Origin: Schistosoma haematobium
Lineage: Eukaryota; Platyhelminthes; Trematoda; Strigeidida; Schistosomatidae
Direction: 5' to 3'
NCBI RefSeq assembly: GCF_000699445.3
Contig: NC_067195.1
Coordinates: 66,088,591-66,152,590, forward strand
Length of the DNA: 64,000 nucleotides
Shown here piece by piece: positions 12,350 to 23,707 of this stretch (position 1 is the first letter of the stretch; every line of letters begins with the position of its first letter). The position numbers were made by a program, and so were the translations under genes. The notes beneath the pieces were generated by a model. It saw nothing but the letters and a program-made list of their open reading frames with translations. It searched no databases and had not been told where the DNA came from.

Positions 12350-13003
12350 ATGACGCTTCATGGTGAAAGCCGAGTTCCTTCGGAAGCCACGAGGCCGATG
12401 TCCCTTCTAACAACCAGAGCAAAAATTTTTATAGGTACATGGAACGTTCGAACAATGTGGGAAACCGGGAAGACCAGTCAAATAGCAACGGAAATGAGGA
12501 GATACAAATTAGCAGTTCTCGGAATAAGCGAAACTCATCGAACCCAAGCTGGACAGCAAAGGCTAGATACTCCGGTTACGAAGAGGTAAATGCTCCACAC
12601 ACTCAGGGAGTTGCTCTCATGCTGTCCAAAGAAGCAAAGAATGCACTGGTAGGATCGGAATCTCACGGACCCAGGATCATCAAGGCATCAGTCAAAAAAA
12701 GAGGGGATCACAATGAATGTTATCCAGTGTTACGCGCAAACCAATGATGGCAATGATGACATTAAAGATCTGCTCTACGATAGGCTGCAATCAATCATAG
12801 AGATGTGCCCAAGGAAGGACAACAAATTGGTCATAGGCGGCACAATATTTCCACACAATTGTATACACAAAGCTACTTGTGTCTCACAGGGTCACACAAC
12901 GGAGAACCAGATAGATCATATTTGCATCAATAAAAAATTCCGAATGACAGTGGAAGGTGTGAGAACCAGGAGAGGAGCTGACATAGCTTCAGATCACAAT
13001 TGA
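12350..13003 (+). pseudogene. APE-type endonuclease domain of the RTE element, frameshifted
   Basis: The first frame begins MTLHGESRVPSEATRPM and reads IGTWNVRTMWETGK, the conserved first motif with the Asn of APE-like nucleases, then LGISETHRTQAG with the catalytic Glu. A frameshift near 12585 moves to a second frame (YEEVNAPHTQGVALMLS). A third frame starts at 12713 and continues through CYAQTNDGNDDIKD to IDHICINKKFR and GADIASDH, the terminal SDH motif. The expected G-D-F-N block is missing: VIGG is followed by unrelated residues, so an internal deletion has removed a catalytic motif. The domain cannot work. The frame stops at the 13014 insertion. Confidence 0.75.
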
Positions 13004-13013
13004 TTGATCACTG

Positions 13014-13266
13014 GGTGGTGATCGATGTCATGTGTATCAACTTTTTCTCAGTGCGCATCGAATGCTATCGACCAAGCTGCAATGTGGCCACTAGTCTAGG
13101 GGACTCGACATTACGTGCTCTATATTGAGATAGGATGGTGGTTGGAGGTAGTCAACAGGAAACCCCGGATCCGAGTTTCGTGCTACTTGGCACTCGTCAG
13201 CAAGGTGTATCTGTAATCTTGAGGGAATCAGTGTTCCTTGACGGATTCGGTCACGATCACCACCTA
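13014..13266. mobile_element. Short non-autonomous insert with inverted ends inside the RTE element
   Basis: The block lies between the end of the endonuclease and the linker and has no counterpart in other RTE copies. Its ends are inverted: gggtggtgatcg on the left and cgatcaccacct on the right. A diverged relative occurs at 18130-18300 (shared words gacactagtctg, agtcaacag). About 250 bases, no coding capacity. It may be a MITE or a tRNA-like SINE; target-site duplications are not clear. Confidence 0.5.
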
Positions 13267-13274
13267 TTTATGGC

Positions 13275-13847
13275 TTGATCAAAACTTCAGCTAACGAAAC
13301 ACTTGACAACTGGACAAACAGCACCACAAAGGTTCAATGCAGCCTTCTTCGAGATACTAACAATATCAACGAATTCAAGATAGCTCTCAACAACAGGTTC
13401 CAAGCCTTACAGGACCTACTGAAGGAAGAAGAAACTACTATGGAGGACAACTGGAAAGGTATCAAAGAAGCATTAACTTCAACGTGTCAAGAGGTTCTGG
13501 GCCTCAAGAAGTATCATCATAAGGAATGGATCTCTATAGAAACACTGGACAGGATCAAAGAAAGGAAGAACAAGAAGACAGCAATTAACAACAGCCGAAC
13601 ACGAACAGAGAAAGTCCAAGTGCAAGCTGAGTATATAGAAGCAAACAAGCAAGTGGAGATGAGCATTGTAGCCGACAAGCAGAAATACGTGGAAGAACTA
13701 GCAACGACAGTGGAAAATGCTGCAAGGGAAGGAAATATGAAACAGCCTTATGATACAACGAAGAAATTAGCAGAGAAATATAGCAAACCAGGAACTCGTC
13801 ACTATAAATCAACTTCATTGATTATGAAAGGGAGTTTGACGGTGTAG
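13275..13847 (+). pseudogene. Endonuclease-RT linker of the RTE element
   Basis: A 190-codon frame, mostly charged and helical, contains NNRFQALQDLLKEEE, WKGIKEALTSTCQEVLG and a basic run REGNMKQPYDTTKKLAEKYS. The same linker words recur in the antisense copies (for example REGNMKQLYDTTKKL at 24577-24807 and 56405-56635), which proves shared ancestry. The last residues (about 13800 onward) jump to the RT palm ('DYEKAF'-type region, here in another frame), so the RT fingers are deleted. The initiator Met has no significance; this is mid-protein. Confidence 0.75.
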
Positions 13848-14460
13848 ATGAGAGAACATAACGGAAACTTCTTCGAAACTATGGAGTTCCAGTATTATCC
13901 GGAACTCATACGACGGACTACAGTGCAAGGTCGTGCATGGAGGACAGCTGACAGATGCATTCCAAGTAAGGACCGGGGTCAGACAAGGCTGTTTACTCTC
14001 TCCCTTCCCCTTTCTTCTGGTGGTCGACCAATATCAAAATCACAATTTTCAATACGAACGTCACGATAATTTTACCGTACGGAACTGAAACTTGGAGAAC
14101 CACAACAGCCATCATCAAAAATGCACAAGTATTTATGAACAATTGTCTACGAAGGATACTCAACATCCATTCGTCGGATATCATCAGAAACGGCCTACTG
14201 TGTAAGAGAACAAACCAGCCTCCAGTTGAAGAGAAAATTAGGAAAAAACAATAGAAATGGACAAGACGTACATTGTGGAAATGATCAAACTGCATCACGA
14301 GGCAAGCCCTAACTTGGAATCCCGGAGCGAAATAGAAATGAGGGAAACTTAAGATCACATTATGTCGTGAAGTAGAAGCAGATACGAAGGGGATGGATAA
14401 CGACTGGAAAGACCTGGAAGGGATTGCCCAGGATAGGGTTGGATAAAGAGTGCTGGTGAG
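13840..14460 (+). pseudogene. RT palm fragment and C-terminal tail of the RTE element
   Basis: Several frames carry RT fragments: LRNYGVPVLSG near 13870, then RTGVRQGCLLS-like sequence at 13965-14010 (motif B, split by a frameshift). From 14030 the sequence jumps to the post-RT tail: [50 protein letters not shown] and WKDLEGIAQDRVG. The catalytic YxDD segment between them is missing. The whole is full of stops. The same tail appears antisense at 23054-23428 and, diverged, at 55047-55256. Confidence 0.7.
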
Positions 14461-14508
14461 TGACCTACGCTCCTCCACGAGAAATGGCAGGCGTAAGGAA
14501 GTCAGACA

Positions 14509-16276
14509 ATAAGGAGCCGTAAGTGAACAAACATTTCTGTCCTGCCGGCATAGACGACATACCATATATCTGACCAAAAACGCCGACGAAATTATAGTGC
14601 GGAAGAGCGATTTCGTTTTGGTCCATAGTTACATAGTAACACACATTGTGGCTTGTTGATATTGTGTCCAGTTGCACAGTGATTGCCTGGATGAAGATGT
14701 ATAGTGCATTAAATTACGGGCTTCAATAATCTCCGACAAATCATGTCAACAGCCCGATGACTTGTAATTTACCCATTCATCTTGACGAGTAGATTTATAC
14801 TGCATGTGGTAGTACTGTATTCTCTAAATAATGCGTAAAGAGGTGAATAGCGTACATCCATTAACAACATTGCTATTTGTTCGGCCAAACTGAAATTCCG
14901 TTTATTTGGGTATTTCATGGTCCCAGTGTCTGGACTGGAAGGTCATTTACTAGCGGCAAAAATAGAAATAGATAATGTATCGACTATCTGCTATGTTATA
15001 TCATTTTCGTAATGGGTGATTGATGAATGTGGTAATCATTTAAAGCGGATATAGGTTGATTTTGTGAATGTGTTTTGATGCATGTGTTTGCTTGCCTGAG
15101 AAACTCTCTTTATATGTACGTTCCTTGCATAAATTATCCTGGTTCCTTGAAGTTGTTCTTAATGTAAGATATAGTTTTTATTCCGACCCTCAGTTGCAAA
15201 CGGTTGTGTTTCCGGTCCTCAGTTGGAATTTTATTGTTCATTTTAACTGCAGTTTCGGTATTTCTAACGTTTTATTCAATTGTATAGTTTTGCTGACCAA
15301 CTTATTTCAACTGTATCTACAATTTCGGCGGTCGGCATCTTCATTTTTCTTAGTTTCGTCGTTATTTTTTCAAAAGACCGTTTAGTTGCGCTCAGCGAGA
15401 TAGAACAGTGTCCTCTGATTAACGCCTCTATTTTTCTACAGATGGTCGTAATTTTGTGCTTTTTATCAGCTTGCGTTTTTGATGTACGGCAGATTGAATA
15501 TTTGAATCTCACTGAAAAACATTTTGGGCTGCATAGTGGGGCATTTTGCTTGTCTAAGGCTCTTTATGATTGATTACAAGACAACACTTAAATGATATAG
15601 AGGTTATTCTCCCACGGTTTCTGCTTCTGGAACTCGTTTTTTGTACCTCATGTTGAATTTCTTAACCCGTCCAAATTGTTTTTCGCATGTAATTTCAGAC
15701 GCTCAGGTGCAGACTCAAAGGTTGGGATGCGATAACGTCAATAAAAAGAGCAACTAACAAAGCAGCCTATACGATAGATCTATGTGGCAGTTTAAACTCT
15801 TCACGTTCTTGGTAATGCTTTGAGATTAATATACATTTATCCTAGTTTGCACTTTCGTTTTTCCTCCATCATTTGAGGCCTGTCTTCCTGTTGCAATTCG
15901 TTACATACTGCATTTAATTCTTATGCTTTGTCTGGAGTTTCTTCATCGGTAGTTTACCGTCAGAGCTAATAATCGGTTAGCGTTCTGGATGCTAATTAGC
16001 ATGTATTGGGCTCTTCTATTGTGGATCTACGTTTCAACAGCTATTCGTTGTTGTTAGCACTGCCACTCCTCTTCTTCATGTCATCAAGAAAATCTTGTGG
16101 TTGAGTCACTTGTCAAATAATTGGTAATAAAAAATGCAGGGATTAAAGCAGGTTTGAAATTAATTTCGTCAGCATTTAATATATTGGGAAACGTGAGTTG
16201 TATTTGTTCGAATTTGTACATATCGTTCAAGGTCACGAGACATTTATAAAAGTCAACACAAATAATCGCACACTAG
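14509..16276. other. No gene recognised
   Basis: Open frames at 15068-15573 (both strands) are hydrophobic or low-complexity and overlap one another. No motif, repeat partner or splice-consistent exon was found. Confidence 0.35.
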
Positions 16277-16409
16277 TTTCCGGAATATCCTAATGTCATC
16301 CAACCAAGGGAATAAGATAGACCGGTACGAAATCTTCCGCATTCGTCAAGGCATGAGGCCCAGAAGTAATGACGAGGCATATTTTGATTGCAGTGGCAGT
16401 CCGATGATC
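16277..16409 (+). CDS. Candidate exon of plus-strand gene A
   Basis: The block lies between an acceptor (cacactag) and a consensus donor (GTGAGT). Its first base completes the codon left open by the 1174-1239 exon (GA+T = Asp). Then 44 codons follow without a stop and it ends in phase 0. It reads FRNILMSSNQGNKIDRYE, IFRIRQGMRPRSND and EAYFDCSGSPMI: soluble, mixed-charge, no domain I recognise. An alternative is that the internal ATG at 16293 starts a protein here. Phase agreement on both sides (with 1174 and 18853) is the main support. Confidence 0.5.
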
Positions 16410-16839
16410 GTGAGTACTAACTTTTTTGAAAAAATGATTTACAAAGTACGAATAGTAAACAGTAACTCGCTTTGATTTTCAATCTTTGTATATCAACTGA
16501 AATAAACTGGAGCGTTTTTTTGGATAACTGGTTTTCTGGAAATATCATTAATAGCAAACTGACTTATTTCCAGTTATACGTTTCCTTTTGAAGCGACATG
16601 TAGTGTTTCAGAATCCTGAAGTGCCGGATGTGACTTACTGAATAAAACCGTTACAATAGGTTTGTAATACATGAAATGTCAAGAATACATTCTCACCCTT
16701 AGATTTAGACCTAATTCTTACCTTGAAGAGGGTGAGCAGAAAGTGTTAAACCGTATAAATAAAGATATTTCGAATGTTTTGGAGTGTAAAAGTGCTTCAT
16801 AAGATCTTTTGATCATAGGTTATTCTTAATTTGTACCAG

Positions 16840-17049
16840 TTGAAATGAATATCATATGTGCTCACTGTGTTACCACTGTGTGTCTGACTGAACGTGAGGA
16901 AAAATATAATAATGATCATGACTCTTCATCTCAACCATCTTGTCCCTGTCCAAGCGATTATGGATGCAAGCGCCGCAACCGACACTCCACAATGTACTAC
17001 TCATTTTCTGTGCGACAAAAATGCTTAGTAAACCAGTTATTTCTCGTCG
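16840..17049 (+). CDS. Candidate exon, Cys-rich N-terminal half, alternative chain
   Basis: A 210-base open block runs from a pyrimidine-rich acceptor (ttaatttgtaccag) to a strong donor (GTAAGTTA). It enters in the middle of a codon and leaves one base over. It reads EMNIICAHCVTTVCLTERE, later PSCPCPSDYGCKRRNRHS, with C-x2-C and C-x-C spacing that might bind metal. Its phases do not fit the exon at 16277 or that at 18853, but do fit 20603-20653 and 20720-20780. It may be an alternative exon, part of another gene, or chance. Function unknown. Confidence 0.35.
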
Positions 17050-18129
17050 GTAAGTTATTCACAAAACATGTTGTGTCATATCCGTATAGATAATTGAAGT
17101 AGTAAGTTGAAAAAATTGGGCTTACTGCATAAAACTTAGAAAACATTGCAAAATGTTGACACAGTGTCTCTATCTTTGGTGTTGCTCACAATGCTATTTG
17201 ATTTAGTATTGCGAGTATAGAACGAACAACATTCATTAAACATAGTGATGGCAATCACTGTATTATACAGTTTAATATTTAAAGATGACAGATAATCCTG
17301 AAACTTAGTACATGGTGATTGATTCTAGATGTGCGAAGCGCATAGTCTACGCAAAAAATCCATAGACGTTTCTTGCTTCTAGCTTTTCTGAACCAACTTC
17401 ATTTTGATGGTTTCTCATCGTGGACCGTGTGCAAAACATTTTACTAGATGTCTCTAGATTTGCTACAGGTTTTACCGTAAATATGTGGTTGAAACAATCA
17501 ATAAATTGCCCACTAGCTGAACTGTTCAGTTTTAGTCATGAAATATCCGTCATTCGTTCTTAGCAATTCATCGAAGGTTCTATATCATTGTAAACTATAA
17601 TCATTGACCTAAATCTGCACATCGTTACAGAGCAACGTCTGATAATACGTTTATTGCCATTAATATTATCTTTTATATAGCAATTAAAGACACATAAACC
17701 AACTACTTACATCACAAAGATTCACTAGACTTGTTAAAATTCGCGAGGAAATGAAGGTAAATCATCGGAGCATAGTTGTACTATAATTGGTTTTAGAACA
17801 GATTAAATTGAACACTAACGGACACAACTATGAATAAATCAGGTTCTCAGAAAAAATATACTTCCGGAAATACTCTTGAGGTCGTTTTGTAAGGGTACAT
17901 AATGAGGTTATAATTCTTATTCCTGTGGTTGCCTATCTGCTTTTGGATTGGGATCGAAAGAGGTTCACCAACTTTGCAAACTCATTTTGTATAAATGTGA
18001 TGACGCGGAATGGTTTTTCTCATAGTGGGTTTTAAACATAACTAGTAGTATTCTTCGTGGTAAAAGTTTAACATGATGTGCTGACAACGATAGACAAACA
18101 GCACTTATTGCATTACAGAAGTTACTAGA
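17050..18129. other. No gene seen
   Basis: AT-rich and stop-dense; no repeat partner recognised elsewhere in the window. Confidence 0.35.
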
Positions 18130-18300
18130 AATTGGAGTATAGACACTAGTCTGTGTAACTGGACATTATGTTGACTGTGTGTGGTGATAGAGGGTTGGAT
18201 ATAGTCAACAGAAAGCACTTGATCTGTTTTTAGTGCAAGTTGTAACTATTTAGCACGGCGTATATCTAACGATAAGAGAGCTGATGGTTTCTGTGGGATT
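18130..18300 (+). repeat. Diverged relative of the 13014-13266 insert
   Basis: Shared words in the same order: 'gacactagtctg', 'actggacattatgt', a 'ggtgatagagggttgg' stretch and 'agtcaacag'. Downstream, 'gggattcgaaaccaagtcactgatc' at 18297-18322 resembles a tRNA B box with flank, which hints that the family is tRNA-related. Confidence 0.45.
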
Positions 18301-18852
18301 CGAAACCAAGTCACTGATCTTCACGATCTCAGGAGGTACCACAGACTAACCATCTGTAATACCGATACCTCTCCTTTGATTATTGATTCAGAAATAATTA
18401 GTGTCATATTTATCTGGTCTTTAGTGATGGTAAAGCTTCGGCGGTCAGTTTGTTGGTTTACGAAGGATTTTATATGCCTGCGTTAGCTTGAAAAAATCAT
18501 AATTTTCGACGCTTCGTTGTTCTTGGTTTGATTTATAAATTACTTCGTGCTTAGGTTCGTAAGTATAATTATATATAAGTTTGTCATAAAAAAGGTTGTA
18601 CCTTGAGGAAATATTATATTGAGCGAAATGTATCTTTTTAACACTATAACTAAACAAATGACATGTGCTTTATATGAATTCAGTATAACCTACTAGTGTT
18701 TAAAAATCAAAATGGCTTAACAAAATAAGAGCCTATTTACACTGTGAAAGAAATGTCCATGAAAACTATGCTAATCTTAACCAATGACTAAGAAATCTTA
18801 AATTGTGGTTATTATTTTATTAAGTTGATATAATTATGTTTCCGTTTCATAG

Positions 18853-18911
18853 GACGGATTTGATCACAAAATACGGGTTTACAATAAAAAAGGAGCAACA
18901 GGAAATCAAAG
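18853..18911 (+). CDS. Candidate exon of plus-strand gene A
   Basis: Acceptor gtttcatag, 19 codons starting in phase 0, two trailing bases (AG) before a weaker donor (GTTTGC). It reads DGFDHKIRVYNKKGATGNQ. Phase 0 entry agrees with the end of the 16277-16409 exon, and the trailing AG is completed by the first base of the exon at 19856 (Arg). Strongly hydrophilic, no domain. The non-consensus donor is the weak point. Confidence 0.4.
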
Positions 18912-19855
18912 GTTTGCATTCATTAGTTTGCTCTTTTTATACAATTCAAAAGCTGACTGATTTGAATAGCTGGATTTTTATTTAAAATTTTGCAACGATT
19001 TCTGAACCTTCCTGGATATATGCATTTTGTTTGTAGTTTACTATTAAACGTGTAACAATGGTTCGTCAAACCCCATAAGTATCAAAGCCGATATTTATTA
19101 GATAAAAACTGTGAAAAGGCTTCGTAGTTGTGTGATACGTACTGTTGAGATACAGGTTTAGTAATATCGCTTACCGGTTCGTATTTTAATTTTACTGTAT
19201 GCTCTTGATAACGTTTAGTGAAAAATATAATATAGGGTAAGATTTGAAAACTAGACATTTTTAAAAAAGAAGATCCAAAAGCATTAGATGTAATACAATT
19301 TCTGCTTGCGCTGGTTTAAAAACAAAAAGTGGTTAGATCGCACGTGGTTATCGTAGTCATGAGTTGACAAAAGAATTCATTGTGTTAAACGAGTAAGAGC
19401 TGTTTATTAGGAGTGAAGGAATAATCTCTATCTAACTCCATATCCATTGTCATTTGTTCTGTCAGGATAAACCCACAAGAAAAGCCATTCCTCCCCAACC
19501 CCCTACTGTTTGAAAAATCAGTGGTATTTTGTCAGCAGTACTGTTTTTATCGTAAAGTATTTGAATGACGATAGATTAAGTTTCTGTCTAAAAAAGGAAG
19601 TTCATCCTTTAATCATAAAAGGTGATTCTTTTTCTTGTGAAAATAGGTGTAATATAGGTTACAAATAGCCCTTATGAAAACGTCCAGGCTAAATTTAGAA
19701 TTATAGAATTCAAAAACTAAATTATCTGGAAGATACTTTCTTTAAAAAACTGTCAGACTGTAAGCTAATATACGGTTAGTGACTATTTAATTTATACCAG
19801 CAATTTACGTCAGCGTACTAAGGAAATATGTGTGCTAAGTTATTTTTATTTGTAG

Positions 19856-19880
19856 GAACCATCAGAAAGATAATTCATGA
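19856..19880 (+). CDS. Candidate terminal exon of plus-strand gene A with stop
   Basis: It follows a good pyrimidine tract and acceptor (tatttttatttgtag). The first base completes an Arg codon, then NHQKDNS and TGA at 19878-19880. A possible polyadenylation signal, AATAAA, is at 20004-20009. With only seven codons this exon is supported mainly by the acceptor, the phase and the hydrophilic continuation. Confidence 0.35.
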
Positions 19881-20325
19881 TGTTTTTCCACGGGAATATA
19901 ACATTTTGATAGTTTGAAATAAGTTGCAGCGATTCCGAGCTACCGTGAAAGTGTATAAATATGCTGTCAGCAGTTTCACGGAGGAAATTCCGCTATCGCA
20001 GAAAATAAACTCAAAGTTGAAAGTGTAATGTCTGTTACAATGTGCGCACACACTAAATTTGTTGTTCAATCTATACCCAATCAGCATTCACTTTCCTAAA
20101 GGTTTGGCTTTAACAAAACTGGATCATAACTTTCTTTGATTATTTAGTGTATGATTGACAAAGGCACATTTTTTGCCTTTGATTCAAAGTTGTATAGATG
20201 CACCTCGAATAGATTTCTGGTAGTCACTAAAAAGCGCTCCACTTTGTTGTTTAGCTGAAATGACATATTATCAAATGTTTTGGCATCGTGAGTGACTCCA
20301 AAACAGTTTATGTGTTTTCCTCAAA

Positions 20326-20331
<6 letters not shown>

Positions 20332-20388
<57 letters not shown>
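20332..20388. repeat. AT dinucleotide microsatellite
   Basis: Uninterrupted AT repeat of 57 bases, the longest in the window. Confidence 0.97.
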
Positions 20389-20389
<1 letters not shown>

Positions 20390-20602
20390 TGTATAACTTC
20401 ACCACACTTTCACAAATATCGACTAAATAAGCCTGTCTTTAATTGTAATAGGAATTTTAACAATCATCACTGCATAATAATGTAGCAGTTGCTTTTAATG
20501 CTGGAATACGTTGTATTTTTTCTTGTAATGTCATCGCTGTTTTGTATATATTTATGCCTTACATGATCATTATATATTCTCCATTCTGGTAAATAAATGC
20601 AG

Positions 20603-20653
20603 AGGAGTCAATTCTGAGCAAACATATGGAAGCAAAAATACATCAGACTGTAG
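20603..20653 (+). CDS. Candidate exon, phase ambiguous
   Basis: 51 bases between atgcag and GTAAGG. Two frames are open. With two leading bases it reads ESILSKHMEAKIHQTV and fits the chain 16840-17049 to 20720-20780. With one leading base it reads GVNSEQTYGSKNTSDC and would follow the 18853 exon in place of the terminal exon. The donor is near consensus. Function unknown. Confidence 0.33.
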
Positions 20654-20719
20654 GTAAGGAGTTTGTTTACCACAGATAATGGACTCAATTTGCCTTACCA
20701 TTATAAAGTTATCAGCAAG

Positions 20720-20780
20720 ATTTTGGTGATAACTTAGGTCCATTGGTTACTTATGGGATCGATGATGAACCCAAGCCAGG
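20720..20780 (+). CDS. Candidate exon after a 66-base intron
   Basis: It reads DFGDNLGPLVTYGIDDEPKP with two trailing bases before GTGAGT. The acceptor may be at 20719 (gcaag) or at 20715 (ttatcag, phase 0). Acidic and non-repetitive, with no recognised domain. A very short preceding intron would be compatible with schistosome gene structure. No further exon downstream was identified. Confidence 0.33.
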
Positions 20781-22596
20781 GTGAGTTAATGTGTTTTATA
20801 TAATTGAAAAAGTCATTGTTCAACTAGATATTTTTATCGATCTTTACTATGGCCCTTCTACTCATGACTTGTGTGTCATCTGTCTCTCTGGATGTTTTAC
20901 AATTACTTTTTTGTCAAGACGAGTTTTTTAAAGAATGATGATCAGCTGGTGTAGGGAACTGTTTATATGTGGTCCACTGATTAGCACACTCATCTAAAAT
21001 TGCTTTTAAATAGAAATAATGGCACAAAATACCAGTTATTTGTCGTTAATATGATGAAGTAAAATGATATTGTAACTTGAATACGTATAAACTACACACT
21101 AGATCATCTTTAGGAGTTAAGCAGTAGTTCCAACTCTATCAATTGTTTTAAATATTGGCAAAGTCATGCCACAGTTTTACCAAACCATTTGACGATAATC
21201 TATATCGTGGACGTACATTAGTTGAAAGACTGATAAAAGTAGAGAGCTATGGATGTCCGTTTACTACCTGCTCAAAACTCTTCAAAAATGCTTGCTGACA
21301 ACCATATTTGAGATTGAATCCAAAGTTCACATGCCCTCGGTGGCTTTATTATATAACTGGTCTACTGGCTTTAAATCAATCTACAGTACCCAAGGATTGG
21401 AGAATATTAAACGTAAATCTTTACCGCATCTCCAGCTAGAGATAATTCATTGTCTGTTTCTGGTAATATACTGAAAAATGGGTATTCTAATTAAGTAAAT
21501 ACCTAGCAGTTACATATGACACAACAGATCAAGTATTTATGATGTATGACAATTAGTAAAGCTCTACGTAAAAGTTCAGAACTCAGTGTTAAGTTCTTGT
21601 TGTCTTCTACAATGAAACAATATCACTAAGTGCTTTCCGATTGTGTCTTATGGAACGTAGACAGCCACAAACATATGAATGACTGAAGTGAAGCAAAAAT
21701 ATTGCAGTAGAGTTAAATGTAAACACTACTGGAATCAGCCATTGGTAATGCCTAGGCCTCAGTATTCAGAGTATTCTGATTTCGTAACCACTTGTTTACA
21801 AATTGTCGTTAACATATCTTCAGTCCAGTAAATTCAATCCAGAACGAACTTTTCATAATGCGTGTATTCCCTCTTCTTTTGCTCTTCACTCTCACTGTTC
21901 ATTAAAACAGTATTATTCATTTTGGTTGCATTTCCATGACAATTTGCCTTCTTTCAAGAAATGCCCGCTGCCAACTTATTCAAACTAGTCGAGTGATAGT
22001 CGATCAGGGTCTGAGTGATTGATAGACTTCTTATGAAAATCAGTCAAATTTCAGACACGCCCAGTTAACAGTTAAGAGCATCTTATATAACTTGTTTCAT
22101 TGATAACGTTTTGAAGAAAATACCATAAATCACATAAAATCAATTCATACCACAAATCCTTGTACTTATTGACTGATGTTTTTCATATTCGTCTAATGTC
22201 ATCACTTATTAAGCTAATTAAAAAGCTTATTTTGTGGAGGGAAATAATATTTTATAACCCGTGAAGTAGATATTAAACATTACCTGAATACAGAAATAAG
22301 TGATGAATAAGGATTTCAATGTAGTCTTTTTGATAACTCAAATACATCTTAATATCATTATGTTAAATAGTATTATTTATGATTGTCTTTGTCTAATGGT
22401 TTGTTATTATACTGCGTCTTATTCAGTTAAACTGTATGAAAATCATATATATCTAACATGCTATTCAAATCAACTTGACAAACTAAGTAATCAGTCTTAG
22501 CGATTGCCAGATACAATTATACATGTTTGGCTTGCTAGATTAACCGAGGCATACTTTGTTTTCTTGACATTAGTGATAAACTGAATCATTATTTTT
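20781..22596. other. No gene recognised
   Basis: A protein-like plus-strand stretch at 21253-21474 (ALLYNWSTGFKSIYSTQ, LENIKRKSLPHLQLEI) has no family I can name and may be a worn transposon piece. The rest is AT-rich non-coding sequence. Confidence 0.3.
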
Positions 22597-22640
22597 TCTT
22601 GCTTACATACTTAAGCCTGTTATCCCTCGAGGACTTAGAT
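22597..22640 (-). repeat. RTE 3'-terminal scrap
   Basis: 'gcttacatacttaagcctgttatccc' matches the antisense 3' end of the RTE family seen at 27338 (cttacgcctgttatcccc) and 22955. Only about 40 bases remain. Confidence 0.4.
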
Positions 22641-23053
22641 CAAAATTTATAATTTCAAGGTCAATAAATTATCGAAGACGATAGAATTGCCCTTAAAGGA
22701 CTTCAAAATTTTGAACAGTTCATAGAACGAAAATATGACATGAAAAACACTTCAAACTAGCATTTCTATTCATAAACTTATTCCGTTTTCCTAATTTACA
22801 GAATATGATCGGAAGTAGTTGAACATAAAATCGATATAGGCAATTGCATTACAGTTCATTTTACGTTTGAGACAAAAACCATATCTAATATTTAGGTTGA
22901 ATAAAATTTTGTATTTGGGCATATTAATCAAAGTACTGAAGTGTACTACTTACTTATTTACTTCTGTTACATATCGTGGAGAAGCATAGATCGCCCATCA
23001 GCATACCCCATCGAGCTCTGCCCTGTACAGTCCTTTCCAGATGCTTCCAGTTC

Positions 23054-23428
23054 TCAACACAGTGAACGTTTTGGCTTTCTCTTTACCGTTTCCATATCAG
23101 GATTGCAAGTTAGAGCTTGCCTCGTGATGCGGTTTGATGATTTCCACAATGTATGTCCTATCCACTTCCAGCGTCTTTTCCTAATTACCTCTTCGAATGG
23201 AAGTTGGTTTGTTCTCTTACACAGTAGGCCGTTTCTGATGATATCCGACGAATGGATGTTGAGTATCTCTCGTAGACAATTGTTCATAAATACTTGTGCA
23301 TTTTTGATGATGGCTGTTGTGGTTCTCCAAGTTTCAGTTCTGTACGGTAAAAATGTCTTGACGTTCGTATTGCAGATTGTGACTTTTATATTGGCTGGCA
23401 GTTGTTTTGAGTTCCATATGTTCAACAA
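23054..23428 (-). pseudogene. RTE C-terminal tail, copy A
   Basis: A 124-codon frame containing [58 protein letters not shown] and [17 protein letters not shown]. This is the conserved post-RT region with the W-x-W-I-G-H motif. It aligns with the plus-strand tail at 14040-14340. It is the best preserved tail of the RTE copies here but is cut off from the RT by frameshifts. Confidence 0.75.
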
Positions 23429-23707
23429 CTGTATAAATGCTGTCTTTTCTATGCCAATCCTTGCCTTTCCGTTAGCATAGGATCCTTCCTGTTCGTCGAT
23501 GATGCTGTCCAGGTACGTGAAAATCTACACTTCCTTCAGAGTCCTCCATCAAGTGTGATTGTGTTGGTGGTCACCGTGTTGTAATTTCTGCCTTGTATGT
23601 GTTGAGGCCTGTTGATGCACAGACTGCTGCTTCACTAGTTGTCTTCATCTGCATTTGTTAGTGTGTATGGGATAGAAGACCTATCTCATCTGCAAAGTCC
23701 AAATCAT

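Larger units (their letters stand above)
12160..14508 (+). mobile_element. RTE-clade non-LTR retrotransposon (SR2-like), degenerate
   Basis: One element can be followed from its GC-rich 5' region (gagttactgcc..cccgggtaaaggaggagg, about 12190-12260) through an APE-type endonuclease, a charged linker, a remnant of the RT and the C-terminal tail ending near 14508. The 5' region recurs at 63840-64000. The parts match, in order, the antisense copies at 22955-24888 and 54760-57545. Lesions include frameshifts in the endonuclease, a 250-base insert at 13014-13266, a deletion that removes most of the RT fingers, and a second deletion near 14030 that joins the RT motif-B region directly to the C-terminal tail, so the catalytic YxDD is gone. 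Confidence 0.8.

Noticed and set aside
15068..15573. Overlapping open frames on both strands with hydrophobic stretches
   Set aside because: The frames overlap antisense to each other and hydrophobicity follows T-richness; no exon signals connect them.
20288..20485. Open frame containing an Ile-Tyr repeat
   Set aside because: Translation of the AT microsatellite.
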